From the NCBI GenBank assembly GCA_013400975.1, contig WBMZ01009447.1:248001-312000 (forward strand): a DNA stretch of 64,000 nt. The letters are read 5' to 3'. Every line of letters begins with the position of its first letter. The stretch's first letter is position 1. Below the pieces are notes generated by a model. It searched no databases. It had not been told where the DNA came from and saw only the letters and a list, made by a program, of their open reading frames with translations. Shown here piece by piece: positions 14,401 through 25,830 of this stretch. The DNA comes from Atrichornis clamosus (taxonomy: Eukaryota; Chordata; Aves; Passeriformes; Menuridae). A program made the position numbers and the translations under genes.

Positions 14401-15940
14401 GCCTTTGAAAGCTGTTATTATTTACCTACCAAAGTTATTGTTAGTCTTAAATGTGTAGGAACATGTTACACTGAAGATTCACTTCAAATACAAAATTGCA
14501 TCAGCATTTAGCAGCTGTGGGTTTTTGGTTGGAAATGAAGAGTTGTAATTGTTAGTGCAAAATTGCTGATCAATTCTGCTTTTCCTTGAAGTACGTATTC
14601 TCACTGGCATTAATTCTGAAATTTACAGTATACTCTGACGCACAGGATGCTTGATGGGGCACCCCTTTATTAATTTCCTTTTTTCTTCACAGAAGCTAGA
14701 ATAGTTAAAAGGAAACAAAAGAAGTGGAAATTGCTAAGACACTTCCGTTTTTCCATTTCTTTAACACTCACTCTTTTTGTCTGTTGCTTTTTTATCTTTA
14801 CTCAGACAACAGAGAGCTTTTTCTGTGCTACCTTTAATTAATGGAAAACAGTTCAGTGAGGGAGAAAATGCCTGCAGGGTAGGGTTTACTTTCCAGTAAG
14901 GACTTTGCATTGCAAGTAGCTGACAAAGGATTTTGTTTTCCAGGGTACCAGAAAATGAAAAAAGCCCTCAGTTCTAGAATATCTATATATGCTGAAAAGT
15001 TTTCTGCACATATGATAAACAGAATTAATTACTGCCCTAGCTTTGCATCGAAACCAAATTTCTCTCTTCATAATTTGATTATTCATACTACGATGGTGAC
15101 TAGAGACTTAAATGATATATCAGGATGTCATTGTGTTAGTTCTAAATATTCATATAATGAAATCTAGTCCTGGTAATTGATTAAATAAAATGAAAAAAAA
15201 ATCTTCTCTTTTAAAAAGATTGTTAGAAAGGAGTGGACAAAGAATCAGTTAACAATAGCAGAAATTTCCCGTATGTAATGGAGCTTCATGATATGCAATA
15301 TAATCTCCATCCATTGTAATAAAATACATCATGCATAATAGGGCTTGTGTAGTATTGCAGATAAATAAGTCTGCCTTATTAGTTTAATTCTTACCTATGT
15401 TTTTACTAGTAGTCTGACCAGCTCCCAAATCATGTGACTTTGTTGAGTGAAGTAGATGGGCAGAACAATGTTCATTACTTCATAGATATGTGTAAACTTA
15501 CAGGTGAATGTAACTCTCAGTCAAATACTAATGCACAAATATATTTATGTGTTACTCAAAATCTAAGCATCTGAGCAGTTCATAATGCACACTGTGTATT
15601 TGCATCTCTGCTCTGAGACAAGGAATTTTCATTTATCCCTTTCACAAATAAAATTAAAATAAAAAATCTGGGCAATCACCAAATGAGTTAAATTCCTGTA
15701 GAACCAACCATCTTTTCCATCTACAGTTATCATATATTTAAGAAACATAGAGAGAATAATATTCTCATGAGTTATATCTGTTGAATCTACTATTGATATG
15801 TATTTTATACTACTGATAAATGGGTATGTGTAGCTTTTTGAGACCTTTCATTTTTATTTTATAAGCAAATGGGAGTTGGAAAGAACAAATGGAAAAAAAT
15901 CAATTTGGAAGAAACTGACTTTTAAATGTATATATGTGTC
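11439..15940. other. AT-rich non-coding DNA, no gene seen
   Basis: No gene, RNA gene or recognised transposon was found. The short open frames (for example 11950-12279 on the minus strand and 12362-12595 on the plus strand) have no recognisable motif and no convincing splice context. There are no long simple repeats. The segment ends abruptly at the LTR. Confidence 0.55.
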
Positions 15941-16037
15941 TGTATTGGGTTAGTGTGGCAAGGTGTTGGTAGTCAGGGGACTAAAAGGGTGGCTTCTGTG
16001 AGGAGCTGTCAGAAGCTTTCCCCAAGTCTGACAGAGC

Positions 16038-16058
16038 CGACGTCGGTCGGGCGCGAGA
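16038..16058 (+). promoter_or_regulatory. CpG cluster in the LTR U3-like part
   Basis: Six CpG dinucleotides fall in about 20 bp (CGACGTCGGTCGGGCGCGAG) in otherwise CpG-poor surroundings. In ERV LTRs the U3 region carries the promoter and enhancer, so this could be a remnant transcription-factor or methylation target. That role is inferred from position only. Confidence 0.4.
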
Positions 16059-16330
16059 CAGAGCCACCACTGGCCAAGGCCGAGCCCCTCAGTAACTGTG
16101 GTAGCACCTCTGGGATGACATGTTTAAGATGAGGGGGAAAAAATGCGTAGCAGCAATTGCAATGGGAGAAGGGAGTGAGAATATGTGAGGGAAACAACTT
16201 CGTTTACGCCACGGTCAGTGAAGGTGGAGGGGGAGGAGGAGCCCCAGGTGCCAGAGCAGAGATTGCCTTACAGCCCAGGGTGAACACCATGGTGAGGCAG
16301 AGCTGTCCCCTTGCCACCCTGTGTGAAACC

Positions 16331-16440
16331 TGTGCTGGAGCAGATTTGCTGTCAGGAACTGTGACCCCATGGGGGACCCATGCTGGAGCAGCCTGTTCCT
16401 GAAGGACTGCATCCCCTGGAAGTGACTCACACCGGAGCAG
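16331..16440 (+). repeat. degenerate ~49 bp tandem units inside the LTR
   Basis: The motif GGAGCAG recurs at 16337, 16385 and 16434, spaced 48 and 49 bp, each time preceded by CTGGA- or CCGGA-like sequence. Related avian LTR copies, as I recall them, carry variable numbers of such units, and this copy keeps about three. Confidence 0.65.
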
Positions 16441-16641
16441 GGGGAAGAGAGGGAGGAATGGCAGAAATAATGTGTGATGAACTGGCCACAAGCCCTATTC
16501 CCCATCCATCTCTGCTGCTGGCAGGGGAGGAGGTAGAGAAAATCAGGAGTGAAGTTGAGCCCAGGAAGAAGGGAAGGGTGGGAGGAAGGTGTTCTAAGAT
16601 TTAGTTTTTAACTCTTATTACCCTACTCTGATTTGATTGTT

Positions 16642-16647
16642 AATAAA
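16642..16647 (+). promoter_or_regulatory. LTR polyadenylation signal AATAAA
   Basis: AATAAA sits in the LTR R/U5-like segment (TTGTTAATAAATTAAAC), about 170 bp before the inferred LTR end. This is the expected place for the retroviral poly(A) signal. It fixes the LTR orientation as plus strand and could act as a cryptic poly(A) site for host transcripts. Confidence 0.6.
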
Positions 16648-17395
16648 TTAAACTAATTTCCCCAAGTTGAATGTTTTGCCTGTGATGGCAATTGGTGAGT
16701 CATCTCTCCCCACACTCATTTCTACCCATGAGCCTTTCCTTACATTTTTGCTCCCCTGCCCAGTTGAGGAGAAGAGTGATAGAGCAGCTGGCATTCAGTC
16801 AGGGTCAGCCCAAAAGAGTGGTTATGCCATATTAAAGAAATAAGTCACTTCCCTGTTTATCACCCTCAGAACAGGCAGGTATTTAGAGGAAATTCACCAC
16901 ATAGTGTGCCAGGAATGTTATTAGTTTAAATAATCCACTGTTTTGGTATGGAAGAAGAAAATATTTACTTTGAAAATCTGAACCATCAGCATCAAGAATG
17001 TTTGTTCTAAAGTAGTTGACTTGATTAGAACTTTTCTCCTTAAATGAATTTTTCTCCATGATTTTTAATGGGACATATTTAAGTGTTAGCTATACATTTT
17101 TAATTCTTGTCATCTTTTAAAACACAAAACAGATCTTTAAAACCTTGTATGACGAAGAATTTTCCTAATGTTTAGCAACCTGCTCATTAGAGTAAAGAAA
17201 ACTCTTTTAGGCAAAAATCCTAGCAATATTTGGTTTTTCTAAGTAGTTTTTTTACAAAATTAATTAAAGAACTTTGTAAAATTAGAGGAGATATTATAGA
17301 TTAAAGGAGATATATGGCAAGATTATAAAAGTAGAAGAGATAAGAGGAAAAAAGAAAAAGAATGAGAGAAAGGAAGAAAAGAAAGGAGAGAAGAG

Positions 17396-17509
17396 AAAGA
17401 AAAAGGAGAGGAGAGGAGAGGAGAGGAGAGGAGAGGAGAGGAGAGGCGAGGAGAGGAGGCAAGAGGAGTTACAGGGAAAATTANGGAGAGGAGAGGAGAG
17501 GAGAGGAGA
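17396..17509. repeat. (GGAGA)n purine pentanucleotide repeat, interrupted
   Basis: Two runs of GGAGA units are separated by a partly degraded purine stretch and one undetermined base. The first runs about 17404-17458 and the second about 17485-17509. A wider GA/AAG-rich zone starts at about 17340. One strand is almost all purine over more than 150 bp, which is compatible with triplex (H-DNA) formation and is a common cause of sequencing and assembly error. Confidence 0.9.
17484..17484. other. undetermined base (N)
   Basis: The only ambiguous base seen in the window lies at the edge of the second GGAGA run (TTANGGAGAG). It probably marks a consensus conflict or a closed assembly gap, so the repeat length here should not be trusted. 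Confidence 0.95.
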
Positions 17510-19572
17510 TGCATTTCAAATTAGCACGGGAGATTACAGAGTAATTTTTAATTTCCCAATGTTTTCCTGCAGAAATCTAGACTGTAACTATAAAATATAT
17601 GTACAAAACAACTGTGGTATTTTAAGTTGTTTGTTAGTTTTGTTCTCTTTTCCTAGTGCCCAGGTTTACCTTTGTGCATAAACAAAGTGAATATCCTCCA
17701 GCAGTTCAGAAACACACCCACCAGGCTTTTTTCTCTCTCTCTTTTGGGGAGTCAGGAATGTTTGTGGAATTTTACAGGCAGCTACTAAGAAGTGGGACTG
17801 GGGTGGTACGTGAGCATTTTTCCATCTGTTCCATTGTGATTTACTGAAATTCCATGCAGATAAAGAAGAGCTGTTACATCTGACAGACCTCCCTAGGCTG
17901 CACTGTAGACAGCAGGAAAGACCACCTGCTACACAGAAACTTATGTTACATCGAAGCAGCAAGGATGGCCCAATCCCAATCAGATGGCAGCAGAACTTCT
18001 AACCACAGCATTTGTTGGGTAAGTTAGAAATATTAAAAAAGAGACCGGCAGACTAGATGTAAAAAAACCCTTTCAAGGATTCTCCAGAGAAGTGTAAATA
18101 TTTTTCATAAAACAAAATTAGGTTTTAATTGGTCTTGCCTGCTGTTCATTATTTGTTTATGTAAGTACAGCCCATAGATTTATTTCACTTATCTATCATG
18201 GATTTATCAACCTCCTCTTATATGAACTAAAGACCAGATTCTCTCAGGCCATTGAAAAATGAGGTAATTCACTACCATGACCCTACTCCTTCAGCAAAAG
18301 AAATTATCCTTACCATGAAAAAGAAATATAAAAGTCTTGATGACAAACAGAAAACTGGGCCTTTGTTTATGTAAGGTTTTGTGTCAGAAATATTTTTTAT
18401 TGCCTTAAACAGAGAGACAGCTAGAATAATGGTGATATGTAATACAGTCTATTACTGAAAGTGGTGCTGAAAATGGTAGAATAAAAGCATAAGAAAATAT
18501 TCCCTTTCATACTCTCCTACTGGAAGTATAAGTTTAGATCATCATCTCTACAAATTTCCCAATATGTCTCAAAACTGAATCACTAAACCAGTCTATATTT
18601 TTGGGGTTTTTAATCTTTTTTTACTGGTCATCCCATTATCTGGAAATATCCAGGTAATGTTCAGAAATTTTGTGAGTTATACACTTGGGAATGAGAGTGC
18701 AACTACCTAGGCATATCTCTTGAGCTGTAGAAGAGTCATTAGAAAGTAACAATTCAAGAGCTGCTAACTATTGGCGTATGTTGGATTCACACCAACAACT
18801 TAGAGGTGAAAAACTCCATATGCCCTTACCAATCCCTTGAGCAATCAAATCCCTCATATTTTACACCTGGACTTTCTAATGAATTGTTGCAATAACAGCA
18901 GGTCTGGGGAAATTGTGTTCTAATTAATATAATGTTACATGATTTCAAACAGCTGTGTATAAAATGAACAAAACAAAAATTGTGTTTTAATTTGTGTTTT
19001 AATTTGTTCTAACAAAATAATCAAACAAATAAGATTTTCTAATTAGCTTTTTACTCTCCCCTCCCCAACTGAATGTCTAATAACTGAAGTGTGGGCACTG
19101 AGATTTACTTCACTTGAAACAGAAACTTTTAAAGGTAAGAAAAGTAAAGCTAACTAGAGCTAATAGAGTGTGAATACACATTTGAACACTATATTCAAAG
19201 TCTGGCAATGCCTTAAACTTAAATAAGAAGAGCAATGATTAAACTGTCATTGCTATAGGAGTGCATATGTTAGTCCACTCTCTATTACAAGCTAGAAGCA
19301 TTTCATAACAGAATAGACATGAGAATAAAGTGTTTTGGTACCACAACTGAAGTAGCTGAAACATTGCTGCTATAAAATCAGGAATCCTGAGAAAAGATTG
19401 AAGGAGGGTCTTGAGCAGTCCCCAAGAATTCTCATGGTTTTTTCATTTTGTCACATTTGCTTATTTATACTCATATGCAGGCCATACAGAAATAAGTAAA
19501 CCCAGTTCACTCATGAAAAGAGCTGTTTTTTTCTGAAACTGTGTCATTTGAGAACCTAAGATCAGGTTTTTA

Positions 19573-19599
19573 TTCAGATGAAATACATTTTCATCTGAA
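19573..19599. repeat. perfect inverted repeat, 11 bp arms, 5 nt loop
   Basis: The arm TTCAGATGAAA (19573-19583) and its exact reverse complement TTTCATCTGAA (19589-19599) flank TACAT. It is a small potential hairpin with no adjacent gene or repeat to explain it. Confidence 0.75.
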
Positions 19600-20065
19600 A
19601 ATCTGTAAGAAATATATATATTTAATGCACTTTCCAGATAACAATACCTAACCACTGCAGAACAAGGGATAAATGAACAGAAGAGGACTATTATGCTCTT
19701 ATTTGAATTATTATAATTCCTTATCTTTGATCATGTTAGTCTAAAATTTTAGCTAGTGGAGACCAAAAAAAGAGATCTGTGTCCTGACTGGCCAAATGCA
19801 GAGCAAACAAATGCTCTTTTTTTTCTGTATATTTAGCTTTCAATTTCATTCAAATAGCATAACAACAGCAACACAAAACAAAAATACTGAAACAAACAAA
19901 TCATACAATCTTTTCTGTCGTTTAATGTTAGATTTTTTTTTTTTATTTAGTGAAATATAGAATACATCAAGCAAGCAAGCACAGATATGAACTTTCCCTC
20001 GTGAGAAATCAGGTGCTTCTGTTTTAACTTTTGCTTTCTTACACTAGTGATGTCCAGACAAAAGG

Positions 20066-20173
20066 TAGGGAGGAAGGCAGGAAGGCAGGCAGGAAAGCAG
20101 GCAGGAAGGCAGGCAGGAAGGCTGGAAGGAAGGAAGGAAGGAAGGAAGGCTGGAAGGAAGGAAGGAAGGAGAG
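20066..20173. repeat. (GGAA)n/(GGCA)n tetranucleotide repeat
   Basis: About 108 bp of AGGAAGGCAGGC-type units change to pure GGAA units (GGAAGGAAGGAAGGAAGG), then an interrupted GGCTGGAA and more GGAA. The two-phase structure suggests expansion of a GGAA core inside an older GGCA-containing repeat. ETS-family factors bind GGAA tracts, but any regulatory role here is only a possibility. Confidence 0.9.
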
Positions 20174-20424
20174 GAGCAAGTTAGAAGAGTAAGTGGATAC
20201 ACAGCTTTTTTTAAGGAAAATTCATGATTCAGATCAGTCACATTTTGAGAAGAAAACCTATGAGCCACTATTAATATAAATAAAATTTTATCCAGGAATC
20301 CATCATACACCTATTTCTCAAATCTTATCAGAATGTGCTAAGTAACCTATACACAAAACAAACCAGAAAATAAAACCCCAAAACAAATATCACCATAGAA
20401 ACTGTCTGGCACTCTCTTCTGGGG

Positions 20425-20460
20425 AAAAAAAAAAAAAAAAGAGAGAGAGAGAAAAAAAAA
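20425..20460. repeat. poly-A / (GA)n / poly-A run
   Basis: Sixteen or so A residues, a GAGAGAGAGAGA stretch and nine more A residues are followed by a T-rich segment. This is a simple low-complexity run, likely unstable in length. Confidence 0.85.
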
Positions 20461-23400
20461 GTTTTATTTTTTTTACATCTTCGTCTTCTTCCTAAATGTT
20501 CAAGCATTCCCTGGTAAAAGAATGGAAACACTAGTGTTTCACATACTTACCCTAAACATCAGGCTATCTTGTGGGCTTATGTTTCTAACACAAAGTAGAA
20601 AAGCATCAAAAGTAAAGACTGGGAAATACTTGACACTGAAGAATAAATGGCAGGAGGATTAATAAGCCTTTCTGAGAAGGTAACATACTTTTTGAGACCT
20701 CAGATTTGGAGGCACTAAACTCAGCCCTCATGCACTCTGTGACTGCTCTACTTCTTGTGCCTCTTTGTGGTGATGGAGATGGGTTTCGCCACTAAAGATG
20801 TTGGTTTTTGTTGCTGCTTTTGTGTGCTCATCATTAGGGCAGCTAATGCAATTTTAAATACTTAGAATTTGGATTTGGAAAAACTCTGGCCATCTATAAT
20901 GTACTCTGTTGGATTAAAAATTATAAAAACTTGTGATACATTAATTTTGAATCTGCAGGCTTCATGTCAAGTTATATATCATCTCTCCTTCTATAGCTAT
21001 CATGACAGCATTAAAACTCCATAACATTTGCTCTAGCTAATTTGACAGGAATGTAATTGTCTGATCTGGATCAAATACATACTGATGGGTTATTTAGTGG
21101 ATTTACAGATGATGAAACCTCAGACTAAGTCAAGATTTTTTAAAATATTCTAATAGAATATAAAGAATGTTTTATTTGTATTAGAATTTTAAAAGATGCA
21201 TAATTTTAACTTCTTCCAAAATATTAGTTTTCTTTAAGGCATGGCTCCTAAACCAAATAAAACCTCCTTTATTAGTTATTCATCCTAAATCATCAATTAA
21301 GTCTACATGGACTGGTTTCTTTTCTGAAATGTCAAAAAGGTCTTTAGAATTTTAAATATTCAGCTAACACCAGTTTTCATTAGGATTTATTCCCTCTATT
21401 CTTTAGATATCCCTACCATTAACGTATCTTAAATGACCTTAAAAATGTGAAAAAAACCTCTGTCTAAAATAAAAAAATACTTACTCAAATTCCTTGCATG
21501 TAATCTGTAAAGGCAAATTGGCTACTTCATTCAGAGCATTATCAGAAGGTGTTTAGGTATTTCTGCTTTTTTAATATACTGTAACTTTCAGATTAATTTC
21601 TCATTAATATAAACTGAACTACAGAATCTTTTTAACATCTCCAAAAGGTAATGTGCAAAGTTACACGTTTGCATTGGCATTGTAGTTCCAGTTGGACATG
21701 ACAAAATTCTTGTCACAGAGCCTGGTTTGAACAAGCTCAACCTGAAAGTACTTAAGGCAGTATCAATGAGGTTCAGAATACGGGGAATAGAGAATCAGGT
21801 CTGCCCCTGTGTGATCATGATTCAAGTTACAGTAAACTTTATATCCTTGTAAATGAAATAGTCTTAGGGTCTCTGAGTTCAGACCACTTGTGAATTGCAA
21901 CATTTGATACAACTGCTACTTTGCCCTGGAAATGCCTAACAAATGAGCTAGGATTTAATGAGGTTATTGCCCCTCACAGGGAGGAAATCAAGGAAATCCA
22001 AGACCTAATTTTTGTCTCTCACATAGGCATAAATTAGAGGTAACATCATTTAATTCATGTTGCAACTAGGTACCTCTGGTACCTTCTAAGATAATAGATT
22101 ATGTATTTTCCCTCATGGTTTCAGGAAGCTTCATGGTGTTAGAAGCATGCTATTTTTGGATGAGATATGAAACATATCCCAACCACTTGCATTTTTTCAA
22201 GATTGCATAATGTTTTTCAGAGGAGCTGTATGTGTTAATTACAGTGTTCTGGCCAAATTACACTGCACATATAGTTGTAATCTCTCCATCTGATATTTCC
22301 TCTGAAACTCCACCCAGCTCTGGTTGGCTGTGCACTTCTTGCCCTATGTGTTTGGGCAATTCTGTGAGCTGAAGGCAACAGCTACGAGCAGAACAGGATG
22401 CTAGTGGTAGATCCAATGACCTTACTCTCTGTGTACTTTGGAAAGCACCTTGTAACGCTCCATAAATATTTGGTTGATGTATGCAGAGATTTGAACTAGC
22501 CTCTACAAAGACCACTGTCAATTGTCAAGGTAGGCAGCCCTTTGTTGCAGACTTTGTTTTATCAAGGTAGCCCAGATACTCAAGTCTGTTTGTGAAGATT
22601 ATCTTATGCAGGCAGAAGGGTTCCAGAACCTAGGTTAAGCTTTTTTACCCAAAGGCCATTGGCCAAAAAAAGTAATTGAAACATTCTCTCTTATGCATCC
22701 GAAGACCTTCCATGTTCTCTCATGCAGATCTCAGCTCTTGTTATACAAAATCTGCTCACACGAATCTAATGTTTGACTAAGAGCAGCCTATAAAGTGTTC
22801 ATATATGCATAACAAGCAGGATCAACTATACTCTAGTGTTAATCACTGATGCAAAATATGTAGCCAGGAGTATTTGCGTGGCAGATAACCAGGCAGTTTG
22901 GTGATCACCTTGAGACATACAGCTTAAGAGACACAGTAATGTGTATCAACACCCTTCTTCTGCCTTTCGAATGTATCTGCATCTTCAGTATTCCTAGCAG
23001 TTAAACTTTGCTCTTTTTTGTATTATCTTCGTGCTAGTCATATATATAGAATTCAGATGTATCTATTAATTAGATAAAAAATAAACAATGCTACCTGGGC
23101 TATTTTTTTAATTTTTATAATGTTGTTTATTAGAAAAACTATCAAGAACCACTTTGTTTTGAAGGCTTTCCAATACTTCATGATCTTTTCAAGTACTTAA
23201 AATTATGGTGATTGATTCTAACAGATGTTATTCCATATGATCACTAATATTATCTGATGATTAACTTCTAAACAATGCAACAATATGTTACTTGAAATAT
23301 TCATTTGCAGATGCTACAGAAGGCCATTAAAGGCCCTGACTGTTCAAAAGACTGTATGAGTACTGATACTAAACAGAAACACCTGCTGCGTAAATACTCT

Positions 23401-23867
23401 AAGACTCTCTCTCCCAATTCATTTTGCATGTAAGGGAGGATCCTTTTATAACGAAGTTCGAGACAGTTGAACATCAGTGCTAGGAACTGTAGTCTAATCT
23501 TAAAATGAAGCTGACGACTGACTTGCTGACTGCCTTATATAGACTTTATTAACATAAATTTGCTTATAAACAGAGCAATGCATAAAATGCATTCATCCTA
23601 CTGAGCAAAAAATTCTGTTTGAGAAATATAATTTTACTGAAAAAAAATCAAGTTTTAAATGTGATTGCTTTTTTGATAATTATAATTTTGGAACTTGAAA
23701 ACTTTGTCTTAACTGTGTTCTTTTTCTTATTTGTAGTTATGCTCAAAGATTTTCCATGCTCAGAAATTTGAAAGTTAGTTATCCCTAAAACAAATAGATT
23801 AATATGGGCTTTCTTACCATTAGATTTTTAAATGTCAACAAGAAAATACTATAAATACATTATATAG

Positions 23868-23975
23868 TTTAGAGATTGCCCCTAAACCTCATTTAGTTAG
23901 TGTTTATATTGTGAACCAAAATTTAGAGATTGCCCCTAAACTTCATCTAGTTAGTGTTTATATTGTGAACCAAAA
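23868..23975. repeat. 54 bp direct tandem duplication, two copies
   Basis: A 54 bp unit beginning TTTAGAGATTGCCCCTAAAC and ending GTGAACCAAAA occurs at 23868-23921 and again, immediately adjacent, at 23922-23975. The copies differ at only two positions (CCTCATTT against CTTCATCT), so the duplication is fairly recent. The unit is not low-complexity and no other copy was noticed in the window. Confidence 0.93.
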
Positions 23976-25561
23976 GATGGAGGTGATTGGAAATAAATCC
24001 TGATCAAACCTTTGGGATCCAGATTGCCTGAACATCACCAAAACTAAGATGAAGACACACATTTTTTTCTAAATTCTTCTTCAGCTGTGACTGAAGCTTT
24101 GACTTCTTTATCATGTTTCCTTGTCCTGTTATCTTGCAGAGAATATAAAAACTGTCCTGAACTACCTTCTTACTCTTGTTTCAGTTGGCTTACAGAAGTA
24201 AACCAGACATAGTACCTGGGATGTGCCCTTTTACTTGGGAAAACCAGTGTCTGTTTCTATCGTTCTCATTGACATGATACCTTGATGCTCATATTAGATC
24301 AAATTCAAGCCAGTATTAATTTGTGAGGGTTTATTATTTTTAACAATATTCTAATAATTATATAATTTTAAAATATAGCTAGTGTAACAGATTGTTCATT
24401 ACTGACAATTTTACAAAGCCAGCTTCAGAAACACTTCCATTATCATCCCTTAAATTGAATAGTTAGATATAGTTAGCCTTCATACAAAAGACAGATCATC
24501 AGACAAGACTTCTGGAGTTGTATAATTTTAACAGTGTTTAAAGATTGAGATTCGGATGCTGATCAAAATAAGCATCTGAATAATTTTACGTATTTGAGTA
24601 GTTTGTATTTAATCCATCAGACATCAAGAAAATCACAAGCTGGAAATTGTCAGGATTGTGGCATTATGAAAGAGTGTGAGAATGCTCAGTGATTTTATTT
24701 TTCCAATATCTGACTAACGCATAGCACATCACTAAAGGGACATTTCACTGAAACATCCCATTCTCACAGACACAAATATATAATCTGGCTCTTTCAGATT
24801 TTGATATCTATCCTTTACCACAAATTAAGAAGAAAAAGAAAAAAAGAATAAAAAGAGGTGAAAATGAAAGTTTTAACATTTGGCAAAGTATTATCCAAAA
24901 CAGCTTTCTTAACATTCTGCTGCTTGCCCTACCATTAAGTACAATATGTTCTTATGTATTTTATAACATCAAAACACAACATGTTGCATAAACATTTAAG
25001 CAAATTATGTTATCAAAACTTTAAATGCCTCAATAAATATAAGTGTACATTGTCGAAATGCATATGTACGTTGTCTAAATGTACATCTACAGGGCTAAGC
25101 AGTAATTCACTGACAGATCCAGGAATGAAACACAACATTAAATGTTGGGTTGTCTAGTTTTCTGTTGATTCCTTTTGAAAAAAATAATGAAAAATGTATT
25201 TATTGCATGACTGGTAGAAGACAGTGTGGTTAAGTGTCAGTGAACAAGAGCTTTTTTATTCAGCTACTTTTGCCATGTCAGAAAGATAAAAATATATTTC
25301 TTCACATCAGTGAACTGTTCAATACCATAAACAACACCAGTGACCCATTAATTCTAAACCCTGGGAAATGTTATAAGGGAAGATTGTTAAGAATGTTGTA
25401 TTCCTTTCCTTAAAAAAATGCTCTAAGTTCGGTATCATAATCAGAAAGTCCACAGTCTTGCCATGCCTGAGCTACAAAAATAAATTAAAGTTTCTCCACA
25501 AAAAGAAATTTAGAGAAAGAGAGGCAAATAGATTGTCCTAATTAACTGAAACCCCTATTAT

Positions 25562-25830
25562 ATGTTGACAGGGAGCTCAACATGACCTGGCAGTCTGTGT
25601 TTCCATCTCAGAAATTCAAGCATATCTTGGGCTACTTCAAAAGAAACATGGCCAGCAGGCCAGGGTAGGTGATTCTCCACCTCTACTATCTTCTTCTGAA
25701 ACCCCACCTGGAGAGCTACATCCAGCACTGGGACGTCAAACATAAGAAGCATGTTGACCCGATGAAACGTGTCCAGAGAACGGCAGCAAAGATGATCAGA
25801 GGACAGGTGCACCTCTTGTAGGTGAAGACA
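25562..25830 (+). pseudogene. CR1 ORF2 C-terminal remnant
   Basis: Plus-strand translation gives ILGYFKRNMASRPG, aligned with the CR1 motif ILGCIKR...MASRSRE. The DNA that follows corresponds to the VQRRA segment (GTGTCCAGAGAACGGCAGCA). Frames are shifted and interrupted by stops. Only the tail of the reverse-transcriptase polyprotein is represented, without catalytic residues, so no product is expected. Confidence 0.8.

Larger units (their letters stand above)
15941..16812 (+). mobile_element. solo LTR of an avian endogenous retrovirus
   Basis: The block starts TGTATTGGGTTAGTGTGGCA and has the order of segments that I recognise, from memory, for a common bird ERV LTR: a GTGGCTTCTGTGAGGAGCTG region, GGCCAAGGCCGAGCCCCTCA, repeated GGAGCAG units, a CTACTCTGATTTGATTG segment with a polyadenylation signal, and a CAGTCAGGGTCAGCCCA end. 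No gag, pol or env sequence lies on either side, so it is a recombined solo LTR. The start at the canonical TG is clear. The 3' end is uncertain by several bases because the expected terminal CA is degraded. No target-site duplication could be read with confidence. Confidence 0.85.
16813..25561. other. non-coding DNA with several simple repeats, no gene seen
   Basis: No gene is supported. The stretch holds the GGAGA repeat (17396-17509), the GGAA/GGCA repeat (20066-20173), a mixed poly-A/GA run (20425-20460), a perfect inverted repeat (19573-19599) and a 54 bp tandem duplication (23868-23975), all listed separately. Small open frames over the purine repeats are low-complexity artefacts. The GC-balanced patch at 22258-22521 has an open minus frame, but neither its peptide nor its boundaries suggest a gene. 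Confidence 0.55.

Noticed and set aside
15926..16604. Several open frames on both strands, up to 96 codons
   Set aside because: They lie within the GC-richer solo LTR, which has no coding function. Length comes from base composition.
17323..17544. Glutamate/arginine-rich and serine/leucine-rich frames
   Set aside because: They are translations of the GGAGA repeat and contain the undetermined base. Not genes.
20044..20310. Minus-strand 88-codon frame rich in proline, serine and leucine
   Set aside because: It translates the GGAA/GGCA microsatellite into a repeated pattern and has no other support.
22258..22521. Minus-strand 87-codon frame in a GC-balanced patch
   Set aside because: No recognisable motif, no splice sites at sensible positions, no repeat match. 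Likely chance.
23868..23975. Repeat pair considered as a CRISPR-like or minisatellite array
   Set aside because: Only two adjacent copies without spacers, in a vertebrate genome. A simple tandem duplication explains it.
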